A stretch of 32,532 bases of DNA from positions 18,183 to 50,714 of the forward strand of contig BMAT01005607.1 in assembly GCA_019649035.1 (NCBI GenBank). The letters run 5' to 3'. The notes below the pieces were generated by a model. The model was not told the origin of the DNA. It searched no databases and saw only the letters and a program-made list of their open reading frames with translations. Position numbers and translations under genes: made by a program. This stretch comes from Elysia marginata (Eukaryota; Mollusca; Gastropoda; Plakobranchidae). Within the stretch, counting starts at the first letter, position 1; the number at the start of each line of letters is the position of its first letter. Below, piece by piece: positions 21,559-31,955 of the stretch.

Positions 21559-21785
21559 CTATGAAGACAGAGTCAGGACATGTGATACGGTAAACAACTT
21601 ATCGTCCCGAGAGAAGCAGCTAAAGAGATTGGCTCTCCTCAATACCAGGGCTGATGAGCTAACCTCTAGTGGGTGGCTGGGCCTGTCAACAATCTGGGCT
21701 AACTGAGACCTCTGGGATGACGTGCGCACAATCTTGAGGACCCTGTGAGTCTGCAGCCCCAGGGCGTGGGCTCGCCGCTCTGACA
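21559..21785 (-). other. Candidate terminal exon or gene fragment, unrecognised
   Basis: A good acceptor (TTTCATAAACCTCTCCAG) precedes a GC-rich open frame of 75 residues ending at TAG (21559-21561). It begins SERRAHALGLQTHRVLKIVR and contains SSQRSQLAQIVDRPSHP. The first 130 bases use many G/C-ending codons, unlike the surrounding AT-rich DNA. No domain is recognised and there is no clear donor. It may be a decayed coding fragment, an alternative exon, or chance. Confidence 0.2.
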
Positions 21786-22167
21786 CTGGAGAGGTTTATG
21801 AAAGTGTTCTACAACCTGACACTGCTCACGCCAAGAACTGCTCACTTAACACACAGCAAACTGATCTAAGTCTAGGTCTTCCTAGAGTAGGCCTGGGGCA
21901 CCTTTACGCAGAGCACAGATTTGATCTGAGTCTACGTCTTCCCTACAAACTGCCTGGGGTATGGGGGTACAACCTTCTCCAGTTCCAGCCCAACCTCACT
22001 ACAACTACAAGCAACGTTTATTGGCTCCTTTCTGCTTTCACAAGACAGGATGTTTTAGACTGGTTCAGCTGTTGCTTTCCCCTTCTCTCTTCATTTCTAT
22101 CAACCTTCCTCAGAATATTCCTTGGTTATAATGTGTCTCTTTGTATGTCCCTCAGTACCTTTTCATG

Positions 22168-22296
22168 TCTCTTGTCTCTCTATCTAAATTTTCTCTCTAA
22201 CTCTCGCTCGCTCTCTCTCTCTATCTGTCTCTAACTCTCTCTCTCTCGAACTCTCTCTTTCTCTAACTTCCTCTCTCTCTTTCTCTCTCTCTCCTT
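22168..22296. repeat. CT-rich simple repeat
   Basis: An interrupted (CT)n tract with occasional TATCT, TAACT and CGAACT breaks. Confidence 0.9.
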
Positions 22297-22299
22297 CTG

Positions 22300-24820
22300 G
22301 GCTCAAAGATTTCAACTTTGCGCTGCTTTTTTACTCCGCTCTTGTCGGCAAAACTATACAAAATGCGGCCGGGATTGCTAAATTATTTTGCTCTTTGCCC
22401 TCGCAGCTTCTAGGGATAAATACAATTTATTCCCTTCAGTTCCATTATACACTTGATTAAGATTTATTTCATACAAACGCTATATCAACCACGATGAAGT
22501 AACCTAGGAAATTAATTAGCTATAACTAATGGGTTTTTTTCTGGCATGAAAGAGAAATCATCCTTTATAATTGCTTAGTATGCTGTATAAAACAGAAAAA
22601 AAGGAACTCAAGATTAGGTATGAATGATCAACGTCTGTTAATGTAATAATTATTCTCGCAATAACAACCGTTTGTTACTAGGGCTGCTGCCAAGGCCTTG
22701 GACTCAATCCATTTTAGATATTGGCGCAAGTTACTAGATCTACACTCTGCAGGCAGTTAGACCACATTTAGGGGACGCTAATGGAATTATCTCCCCCTCT
22801 CTCGCATACCAGTGTTGCGCAGGCCCGCTCACACTGCGCTGAGTTCGCTAGCTCTGTAGATCTAGGAGACCTTAGGGAGTACCGGGCGCAGTTGCTTGCA
22901 CGTTTTGGCGCAGAGAGTAGAGAGTTGTCTCCCCGGTAATTATTATCCTCGCAATATTCGCCGACTCCTCCATCACTTTTTGATGCTATGATAATTTTTA
23001 TTGCCTTTTTCTGTTCTACAGTCTAACGTCCTCGTCATATCAAACGATTTTTGAGCCTCAAATAATTCTTTGGGGACTTTAATGTGGACGAGAGTTTCCT
23101 AAGCAAGCAATTATTCAGAGTAAAACCTACGTCTAGATTGTGCTCTGGTCCTGAGTTTGCATCTTCTTCTTTTACGTTAATCTCATCTATTTTTATCCAT
23201 AAGCCCAACAATAAAAACTGGTTTTTGGGGTCGAATCACCAAAGTTTCTCGTCCAAACTTTATTGAAAGTTTCAGATCTTGAACATACCATACTATACTT
23301 CAAGCAGCGTGTATTGACATACATTTTGTTCAGCTCTATTCTTTAATTGAATAATAACACAGGGTATCCAACATTTTGAATCACACTTATAAACTTCAAG
23401 TGTAGCGGTAAGGGAAGTAAGCAGTCCAGTATTGTAAATAAAAGTTTTGATATCGGAGTTAAGTACATCACTCACTTGGTAATCCCTTTTTGCAGTAAAC
23501 AGCAGCTCAGCTTAATATGGCACTATCAGTCTATACGAGACTGGGATTGGTCCCTCTCTGTGTCTGTAGCATCTGTTACGGTATATTGTTATCGAGTTAT
23601 CTCGTTGCTTGCCGGTCTTTCTTGAGCCCGTCTGTGGCTTTGGCCGCGTGTATGTTGGGATACCTTCAGCACAGCAGTTGAAATACCCTCCAAAATTAAT
23701 ATCCTGTTATGTAGTTAGTCTAACAACTCCTATTCATTTGGGCTGGTCATTTTGTCCAAAGTTAATTGAGATGGCTCGGTAAGGCATTTCAACACTGTGG
23801 TCTCTTTTTTTTAGAGAAGTTGACTATACTCCCAGCAGTAATGGCTATGTGCATGGAAAAGTTCTGTTATTATAAACAGTACTCACGCTCACTTCCAGAC
23901 TTATATTGTCCTTTGCCGGAACTATGAGAAACTGCAAAGAGTTGCATAACATGAAATATTCCCCCTGTGTAGCGTCTTGTTAGACTTAAAACATGCAAGA
24001 CATTAAACATAACTTTATATGCCCCACGCCCAGGGTGAGTGAGCCGGGAGTCAATACTTCTTGTTTTTAGACAACACCATAAGATCTGTTTTTCTTCCTT
24101 TTTCTGTATTTTAAATCAACAAAAATTGTAATATCTCTATAAAAAACACTGATGATTTTCTGAAATCTCTGACGTTTTGAGACTTTAAAAATGTGTCCTT
24201 TAAAAAGCATCAACGCCTTTGATCGTAAAAACTACAAAATTGGACCCACTTACTCTGGGCCCGAGAAATATTTTTGTTTTTGGCAACGCGATACTTTCAT
24301 GTGTTATCATGGGGAAAAAATATAAACCCGATGCCAAACTATAACGGCGCTTTGTAAGAAATGTTGTTTCTTCCATTGTAATACTTCTGAGCATAAGTTT
24401 TTTTGGAATGTCCGTTTCAGCTGTTGAAAAAAATCAAACTCTTCATTTCAATCACCATGACTTTTCTTCTCAATTTCTAAACGATTTGAAACTGTAGCAG
24501 TATAACAATCCGACATTTTATCAAAAAAATTATGTTTGTGTTTGCCCTCGAGACAGGGCAGTTTGTCTATCACAAGGTGCTGCACCTGGTAACTGGTGGT
24601 AAAGATGGATAAACCAGACGAGGAAGACATCATCTCCACTTCAGAATTTCATCTTGCATAGCCAGCTAAAGTATAAGGCTCAGGAGGTTTTTTTTTTATT
24701 TAAAACTCAGCCTTTCCCATTGGGGGTAGAATTCAATCTGAAGCACTGGATGCACTTGATAAACTAGCACTATCGGGTTTGAGATCGGCGTTTTTAAGGT
24801 GGTACAATGTTATGAACAAG
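22300..24820. other. Non-coding stretch
   Basis: There is no supported gene. A GC-richer island spans about 22680-22960. It is flanked by two similar phrases, TAATTATTCTCGCAATA (about 22650) and TAATTATTATCCTCGCAATA (about 22937), which might be remnants of a duplication or insertion. Open frames here lack domain features. Confidence 0.4.
23887..23931 (-). other. Exon-like 45-nt interval, unassigned
   Basis: The acceptor ATGCAACTCTTTGCAG and donor GAGC|GTGAGT bound 45 nt. In phase 0 it reads FLIVPAKDNISLEVS, reminiscent of an Ig A-strand; in phase 1 it reads SHSSGKGQYKSGSE. Either could be a microexon, and neither is supported by neighbours. Confidence 0.18.
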
Positions 24821-24829
24821 CCATCTTTT

Positions 24830-24940
24830 CTCGCGCGGTAGCCTTGTGGTAAAGATCTTGCTTTTTGTCCTTTAAAACCTGTTTTCTGTCAGTGGTTTGA
24901 ATACAGCAGATCACTTATAAAAAGAAAGGAATGTTGAGAG
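24830..24940 (+). mobile_element. Degenerate tRNA-derived SINE fragment
   Basis: An A-box-like TAGCCTTGTGGTAAAGATC (about 24839) and a B-box-like GGTTTGAATAC (24894-24904) are spaced as in a tRNA promoter. No cloverleaf is intact, so this is a SINE remnant and not a tRNA gene. It lies just left of the LINE fragment. Confidence 0.5.
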
Positions 24941-24996
24941 TGCTTACTTATAATTTTACCAATATCGCCGAACACCTTAAGACGACAAAACCACAA

Positions 24997-25910
24997 TGCG
25001 CGTGTTGTTTTCATTGATTTTTCGTTCTCGTTTAACCTTATTAAGCCTTATCGCAATGTTAGCACGCTTTTAAAATGATTGTAAACATGGATATCCCGTC
25101 ATGGTTGTTTGATTTCTTCACCTCTCGAGTGCAGTATGTTTAGTTCAACACTGCTATCTCACATTGCCTTGTTATTAGCACTGGTCTAGCCCATGTTTTG
25201 TATACTTTATACTAAAGACAACAGAAGTCTCTATCCCCAGGAATTTTTTTTCCAATTTTGAAGGTGATGCTACAAATTCTAAGTCTCCTATGAGTCTTGC
25301 AAATACATAAACTCTCAGAAATACATAGGTTTATATGGAAAAGTAAAAAAAAACAACGGAGTTTGCTGTTGACTTCAGAACGAATAAACAGTCTCTTGCC
25401 TCATCTCAGCACAAATATCATAACAGCGAATATGGGTGAGTCATACAGCTATCTTGGGCTGGTCATTGACGACAATTTAACTGAATTCTGCACATTGACA
25501 AAATTTTCTAGAATCAAAGGCTATACTTTCTACGCAAACTTAGCTCTTTAAATGTAAACAATCTTGAACAATGTTTGTTTGTTTTACAAGGCCTCCATCC
25601 GAAGTGTCATCGATTTTTGTTAAAAACGATAATTGTACGAGATCGTATTTTATGTCTAATGTGAAGAAGAGAATAAACTGACTAATAAGAAAATCTGAAA
25701 AATTGTAATAAATGCAGCTTCCATCCCCAGACTCTCTGTGTGAATAATTATTATTAAATAAAGCTGAAAGTGTCTAAAACAAAACAACCTATCCGTTAAA
25801 TTTAGAGTGTATTGTGTCATCTCTTAAGCAGGTTAAACAAAATACTAAAACTGTGAGAAATCGGAAATCATTCATTTCCTCATCAGGTCGCGCAATTAAG
25901 AAGATTCGGA
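24997..25910 (+). pseudogene. Decayed non-LTR retrotransposon reverse-transcriptase fragment (CR1/Rex1-type)
   Basis: Conceptual translation in shifting frames follows a LINE reverse transcriptase in order: ARVVFIDFSFSFNLIKPYR (RT block with IDFS-x-x-F), then after a frameshift PSWLFDFFTSRVQYV, then VISTGLAHVLYTLY where the family has STG-x-PQG-x-VL. Next come a damaged catalytic region near FEGDAT (the family FADD box), AVDFRTNKQSL (family VDFR), and ESYSYLGLVIDDNL (family ESYKYLG-x-VIDDKL). A thumb-like RIKGYTFYANLALLNV follows, and a tail near NRKSFISSSGRAIK matches the usual NSFIP end of these elements. Several frameshifts and stops make it non-functional. No 5' part, endonuclease or poly(A)/target duplication was identified. 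Confidence 0.8.
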
Positions 25911-25959
25911 TTACATAGCTGTCAATCCTGCTATATTTACAGGCCAAGTGCTGCAACCA

Positions 25960-28310
25960 TATGCATTTTTTTTCTTTTTCGTAAAAGATCTAAATTTGTG
26001 TTTCATAAAAATGATTGGGGGACAAAATCAAAGAAAAACGTTTACTTTCTCATTTCCATTGTTTGTTTGCCATGGCAACCGGTTGATGTTGCCGACATAT
26101 TGAGTACAAAATACGAGTAGTAAAATTTAGGCCCTTATAAGTCAAAACCTAAACTTTTGATTTAAATTCTGTAAAAACCAATCGTTTTTATTACAACCAA
26201 TTCAGACATTTTCTCAGAAGCGTTCAATCGAAGCTACCTTTTTGGATTTTGTGTAAATCTTTTAAGCTTGTATGATAGATGAAAGTGCCAAAAAAATCTT
26301 TTCAAAAATTTTTGAAATGAAAACACACAAAAATATTCACAACAAAAATTTTAATTAGTCGTCTGACAAAATTGAGAACGGTGCATTGGCAAGTCATGCA
26401 AATTTTGCTTCTAAATTTGAAAAAATTGTAATGGAATTGTTCGTAAAATCTAGCTAGATATTGATGAAAGGCTTCAGCTAGACTTAATTTATTATCTGTC
26501 TCTATTTTAGTTTATACAAATTCCACGGAGATGGTGGGGGGAGGTCTTAAAAATATGTAAAGGTAAATTTATTGATATCAGAAGCTGGATATAGAGATCA
26601 TACAAATCAACAGTTATGGATACATAACTCTTATAATATCGGCAGGAAAACATGGAAGTTCTTTCACTATTCTCAAAAACCATCTCTTATAATTTAACCC
26701 TTCTTGTAACCTTGTCTTTTCCATCCTGCTCATCACAGAAACAAAATGTTCTTAAATTCTCCGATTTCTACAACAAATGGACACAAATCTAGGCTTAGTT
26801 TTACTACACTTTTTCAAACTAGTCAGACAAAACAGTGTGGTTTTTTTTGCCAAATTTAGAGAAAGTAAACAGCGCATGGGCAGGGAAGGTAGCGCGGTTT
26901 AGGAAAATTATGACAGCTTCTTATCCCGAATCTATAAGAAAGTGACTTTGAGATAATTATAACTGCAGGCTATACTTGGCCATTAGCCACGGTAGCCGAT
27001 TATCTGTTTATCTAGATTTTGTAGAAAACATTTTTTCAATTTATTTTTGTCGACCTAACTAGACCTTGTCAATCAATAGTGACCGGTGAGTCAATAGTTT
27101 TACTTCTACCAGTTGAGTCTATTTTAATCTCATTGCACAGACAGAGGCCGTCAGAGCGGAAAATTGTGCTCTGTAGAATTTCAAGTGATTTAGCAAAGAT
27201 AATATTTCATTGAAATTGGAAATAACATCTTCAATTTGTTCTGTATACAAATGTTGGCTGTTGCAGCTTTGAGATTAACTTCATTATTCTTACACCATTA
27301 AATCACATTTTGTTTCACATTTTGTTGGTTTCATAAGTAAAGACTGTATTATAAAACATTTTCCACCGGGGCGTGTTAAAATCAAACTTTATTAAAGATT
27401 AAGTGAGACCGACTAAGGTACTGCTTTGATGCTTGAATTGGACACGAAGGTCTGTGAATTTGCGTTTGAAATAATAATAAAAATAATAGCAATAAAAAAT
27501 ATATAATAACGAATAATAATAGCAACAATTATCGTAATATTAACAGTAATTAGGGAGTTCCTGAAATGTACTAATTTAGTGCTCGGTGTAATGGAATTGG
27601 ACCATTTAGGTAACTTTGTCAACTTTATGGAACCAATAACATTTCACAAAGGTGAATCAAGATTTTGCTATTTTAAAAACCATTGATACCTATAAAGAGA
27701 AACTTAACTATCCAGTGAGATTGCATCATTCTTGGAATTCATAAGTCCACAACTGTGACTGACGTAACTCGGCGAGTTCCCATTTCACGCCAGCCCCCTG
27801 AGAGAAACAGTTCCATTACAGTGTGGACTTTAGCGATACTGGGTGTCGTGGTCGATGTTTGTGTATAGAAAAGATATCACACACAGCAAAAATCTGAGGC
27901 TGGAGATGTATTCACCAACCGTTATTATAAATAGATTCTAGCTTTCTGCGCATTGGAAGGAAGAATAAAGAAAAACGAAATGAGAAAATCATTTTTTTTA
28001 ATTTGTTTGTGACCTCGGTCTCGTTTATACAAGTATTAACGTTTATAAAGAGAGGCGGAGCGATTTGGAAGTTGTAAAGAAGGCTAAACATAAATTGAAT
28101 GTTTACAAAAATGAAATTTGGGGATGGGGGTGAGTTCTCTTTTAATGAGATTAGGAACTTTATTAAGCCTTGCTCTTTTTTCTTCAATGCGTTTAACGTT
28201 TAGATACCAGTCTATACGGCACAACTGCAACAGATAACAAAACTGTGTCAATTAAAAGCTGGTATTTTTTTTTCTCTATGCGATGTACCTCTTAGATGCA
28301 TTATTTACAT
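25960..28310. other. Non-coding stretch
   Basis: AT-rich with no supported gene. It contains an RFX-type X-box-like palindrome (listed separately) and an ATAATA-rich patch at about 27465-27550. The minus-strand open frames are low complexity. Confidence 0.45.
26066..26079. promoter_or_regulatory. X-box-like (RFX) palindrome
   Basis: TTTGCCATGGCAAC differs at one end base from the RFX X-box consensus GTTGCCATGGCAAC and contains a 12-bp perfect palindrome, TTGCCATGGCAA. RFX sites mark ciliary genes; here no gene is adjacent, so function is unproven. Confidence 0.3.
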
Positions 28311-28324
28311 TTTAGGGTTTAGCT

Positions 28325-28540
28325 GGGTGAACGGTGGCTTAAGCGGTAGGTCAGTCGATCACACCCTAGGTGTCCCTAGTTTGATTCAGGGGCTGGACAA
28401 GTTTTATCCACTACCTTGTGCCTATATGGCGTAGGTCGCTTATAAGGAGTGCAATACGTCCAGAAAAGCAAAGACCAGTTACATCATCAGACCGTGTGCC
28501 AAACAAAGCCTGTAAACAGCAATAAGAATCTTGATTCTTA
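28325..28540 (+). mobile_element. tRNA-derived SINE
   Basis: A head with A-box-like GGTGGCTTAAGCGGTAGGTC (about 28333) and B-box-like AGTTTGATTCAGG (about 28379) is followed by a non-tRNA body with CACTACCTTGTGCC and GCTTATAAGGAGTGCAATAC. The CTTATAA phrase is shared with the fragment at 24830. The spacing and missing cloverleaf point to a SINE and not a tRNA gene. Confidence 0.55.
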
Positions 28541-28717
28541 ATGCTAATCTTGAGTAGAGAATTAAACTTTTATCTGTCTTTTTATTATTTTTCGTTTCAT
28601 CCAATTTTAAGACAGTGCTGAACACATAAAACATGCCTATTATTGCTCACTAAATTGTAATGGAACTCCACACGTTTAAGGCCTCCACATTTAGTTTATA
28701 ATTTATTTAAAACTCTT

Positions 28718-28865
28718 CTCTCTATCTATTTTTCTCTCTCTCTCACTCTTACTCTAACAAACACACACACTCTCTCTTTCTCTCTCTCTCTCTCTATATA
28801 TATAGAGAGAGAGAGAGATCTGTCTTTCTGTTTCTCTCTTTCTGTCTCTCTGCCTGTCTCTCTTT
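28718..28865. repeat. CT/CA/AT/GA compound simple repeat with a 38-bp perfect palindrome
   Basis: CT tracts, a short (CA)n, and at 28781-28818 a perfect palindrome made of (TC)n, (AT)n and (GA)n, followed by more CT-rich sequence. Minus-strand frames of ERERE type are artefacts. Confidence 0.95.
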
Positions 28866-28869
28866 TATG

Positions 28870-29440
28870 AAGAAGAAGAAAAATACAGCTCATTAAGTTA
28901 CCGCCCAATCCTCAAAGGGGCTTTAAGCCCAGTACACAATGCTACAAATAGGTGTAGTTGTACGCATTACATTATATACATGCTTTTTTCATGCCTCAAA
29001 CATGTAAAGGAAAAGAAAGCAAATGCATTAAGGTAATCTTAATTATTGAAAATAATTGTAAAATGAAAAGTGTCCCCGATCTCAGACAACCATTCATCGA
29101 CGTCATAGGAAGATTTTAAGTGCTATTGTGGTTATCTTAGTTCTGATTAATTCCAATATGAATTTGACCTGACCTGTTTTGAGGCAGGCCGTTTCACAAA
29201 AATTTGTGTTCTTCTGCCTTTCATAATAATAAATAGTTGGGGATTTTTTATGCTTTTTTGTTGAATGTCAAAAATAAACTGTTTCACATTAAAAACGAAT
29301 TCCTCTGCAGAGAGATTCATTCGTAAGACACGGATCCTTTGAAACTGTTGTCTGGTGAAAAACTTTTAACAAGAAGATTAAAAGGTTAATCTTGTTTGCT
29401 TTCAAAAAAACTTTTTTGATCCTTTGACATCAACATTCTT
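28870..29440. other. Non-coding stretch, nothing recognised
   Basis: AT-rich, without convincing open frames or repeats. Confidence 0.5.
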
Positions 29441-29479
29441 AAAAGGCGCAAACTGCCATTTATGCATTTAATTGTGCTG

Positions 29480-29790
29480 AACATGAATATCAAGCGAGCG
29501 CAGAGATTGCAGTTGCCCTGTTCACCAGCAACACAAAAATCATCCGGTTGTTTTTTCTTAAGCCAGGCCTGCCGGGTTGACCACCTGGGGAGATTCCTGA
29601 GGCTCCCAGGGCCCGGGCCTCGATCAGCACTTGACGAGCACTCCCCCCTAGCATCTCTCATCTTCTCAAATATTTATGTGTCTCAATCGGCCCTTGAGCT
29701 GATCGATCGGGCCTGTGATGGGTTTTCTTTTCAATCAGACCCGACCTGTTTTGTGTGGTAATTACTGATCGCTCGCTCTACTCTTCCAAG
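29480..29790. other. GC-rich island, candidate conserved non-coding element
   Basis: This is a compositional outlier. It includes GACCACCTGGGGAG (an E-box CACCTG), CTCCCAGGGCCCGGGCCTCG, GAGCTGATCGATCGGGCC and a TAATTA homeodomain-type core. Open frames on both strands cross it (29386-29661 minus, 29462-29761 plus) but neither shows a domain. A regulatory element or an exon of an unknown RNA is possible. Confidence 0.3.
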
Positions 29791-29831
29791 CATGCAAACA
29801 CACAGCTAATTAATCGCCAGTTTTGCTCAAA

Positions 29832-29832
<1 letters not shown>

Positions 29833-29874
<42 letters not shown>

Positions 29875-29900
29875 GTCTCCCTCTCTTTCTCTTTCTATCT
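29833..29900. repeat. CT microsatellite
   Basis: An almost pure (CT)n tract for about 50 bp, then interrupted CT/CTTT sequence. Confidence 0.95.
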
Positions 29901-31690
29901 CGTGTGAAGATGCGCAGAAATGAGTGCATATAAGAGAAACGCAACAAGGAGATTGGACCCAAAACTTCCTGCTATAAAAGAAGAGGAGAAAGTTCAAAGC
30001 ACAGCAGGATAGATGAAAATCTCGTGGAAAGATAAAAAGTTAAACAAATAAAGAGATGAGAGCAACAGGACATTTCAGGGTTAATTGAGGCGTCAAGATA
30101 GGACAAAGAAAGAAAAAATGAGGAAGAAATAGTCACGAAAAGTAAGAGAAAAAAAATGTTTGGGAGTCGCAGTTCGTTTTTCAAGACTTTATAAAAACAA
30201 AATTTCTGGATAAGATTTCTAAAGTACGATTGTTGATGGCCAGTATTTTGTCATGTAGTGATCAATCAGATAATTTTTAGATTTGATTTCACAATATAAT
30301 TTATGTAACCCTTCTTTTAATTGTTTCATAATGATTCATTTCAGAATTACTTATTTTTTCTACGAACTTGTTGAGGATTAGGCATGAAGAAGAAACGATA
30401 AAGAAAGTAATTGTCAAAGTTAAGGAGAGAGAGGTGATTTGCAATTTCTAAGCGGTTTCTTTTTTTTGTACATTTAGAATAGTATACAATTTTTATAGAA
30501 CATGATTCGGGTTCTCAGTTGCAGGCCGAAAACATTAACAACTCTTCCCTTTTATTAACACAGCGTCAAATTGACTGCTTTCACGATTTCTGTAACCGTG
30601 AATAACATAGATATTAACGCGTTGACAAAAAAAACGCAACGGGTAAGGTATTACTATACTCAAGATAATGAATTTGAAAACCTGATAAAAAAAATTTACT
30701 AGTCTTTTTAATATAAGTAGGATTTTGTTGGATGCTAACCATACTGTTTTCAATTTTGCGGACACAAAAATGTTACATTTGCGATTGCATCATTAGTTAA
30801 AGTCAGCCCAAGTATTTTTGGAGATCACAGGAATTGCCACGCATCGTGTAAATTTTTTTTTTTATTTTTATTGAAAAGTGAGAACAGTGGCTAGAGACTT
30901 TCTTAGTGGCTCATAGAAGACAAGGTCTGGTGTGTTGATTCTCCCATTGATTACCACACAGTTTGGCTTCACTAGACTGGTAATATTGTAGGGATATTGG
31001 GGGATTTTACTGGCGGATAACGTGGCACCTGACCCTTTCCGAATAATTAGTTTTCTAAAGTGTTGCACAAAGCTGTTAACTTAAGAACTAATGCTACAGG
31101 CTTAAGGAAATGCTTCCATCTGTGGAATCTTATAATTATGTTTTGTGCACACCTGGCAGCGAAGTGTATAAAAAAACTTCCTCAATGTCAATAGGAAATC
31201 ACTTTTTGTATTATAAACTTTGAACGTTTTCTTGTGAAGTCGAAACCATTCCATTTCCGATTTACTAGTAAAGGCTCGGAGATTTAGTTACAAACCTTCC
31301 CATATTATGTAAACTGCTTTGAAAGACTGTTGGGAGCAAAACCGCGGCACATGGTCTCGTAATAATAATATGACTGACATATTATTAAATGTTAATAGAC
31401 GCTAAGCACAGTCTGTAATTGATCTAGGCCACTCTAGAACCAGGGAGTAGAGAATGATGCTTAAATCTGATTATTGACATTTAAAGGCCATCTCTAAGGG
31501 GAGGAACATCTGTTCATCTAATGCAATCAAGTCACGCTATTGGACTCAGTGGGTGCATAACTTTACCCTACCTCAAAAACAGCGACACCACTAGGCCATG
31601 CAGAACCATTGTTTTAACTAAAAGCTATAGGACATACTAAGGCAGATAAAATGATCGACTGGAACTAGTTTTATAAAATTCTCCGATTCC
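29901..31690. other. Non-coding stretch, nothing recognised
   Basis: AT-rich. The purine-rich segment 29960-30150 generates a pseudo-open frame on the minus strand. No gene, RNA or mobile element could be supported. Confidence 0.5.
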
Positions 31691-31699
31691 ATGAGATTA

Positions 31700-31955
31700 C
31701 GTCCATCTCAGGTTCGCTTTCCATCCCTCTGTCTATTTCTTTTTTCAATCTCTACGTCACCCTGTCTCTGGTTTTTTTTTCCTTTTCCTGTATGCCTCTG
31801 CGCTATCCCGCATCCACCTTTTCTCTTTTTCTTTTCTGGTATTTCTCTGAGGGTTTTTTTCTTTTTCTATAACTCTTTCTCAATCTCTCAACACATCTCT
31901 GACTCTATTTCTCTCTTACCCTTTCTCTTTCTCTTTTTATCTATCCATATCAGCA
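31700..31955. repeat. Pyrimidine-rich low-complexity tract
   Basis: About 250 bp dominated by CTCT, TTTTC and TTTTT runs. The 90-residue plus-strand frame (Phe/Ser/Leu/Pro only) reflects composition and not coding. Confidence 0.85.

Larger units (their letters stand above)
17100..22160. other. Long non-coding stretch
   Basis: AT-rich with no recognisable gene apart from the low-confidence candidate at 21559-21785. A GC-richer patch spans about 18960-19400 and includes a perfect CRE octamer TGACGTCA at 18973-18980. A purine-rich stretch lies at about 20390-20590. Two imperfect copies of a phrase GATCTRAGTCTASGTCTTCC lie side by side near 21862 and 21913. Open frames have no domain character. 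Confidence 0.45.

Noticed and set aside
28726-28908. Arg/Glu-rich minus-strand frame
   Set aside because: It is a translation of CT/GA simple repeats.
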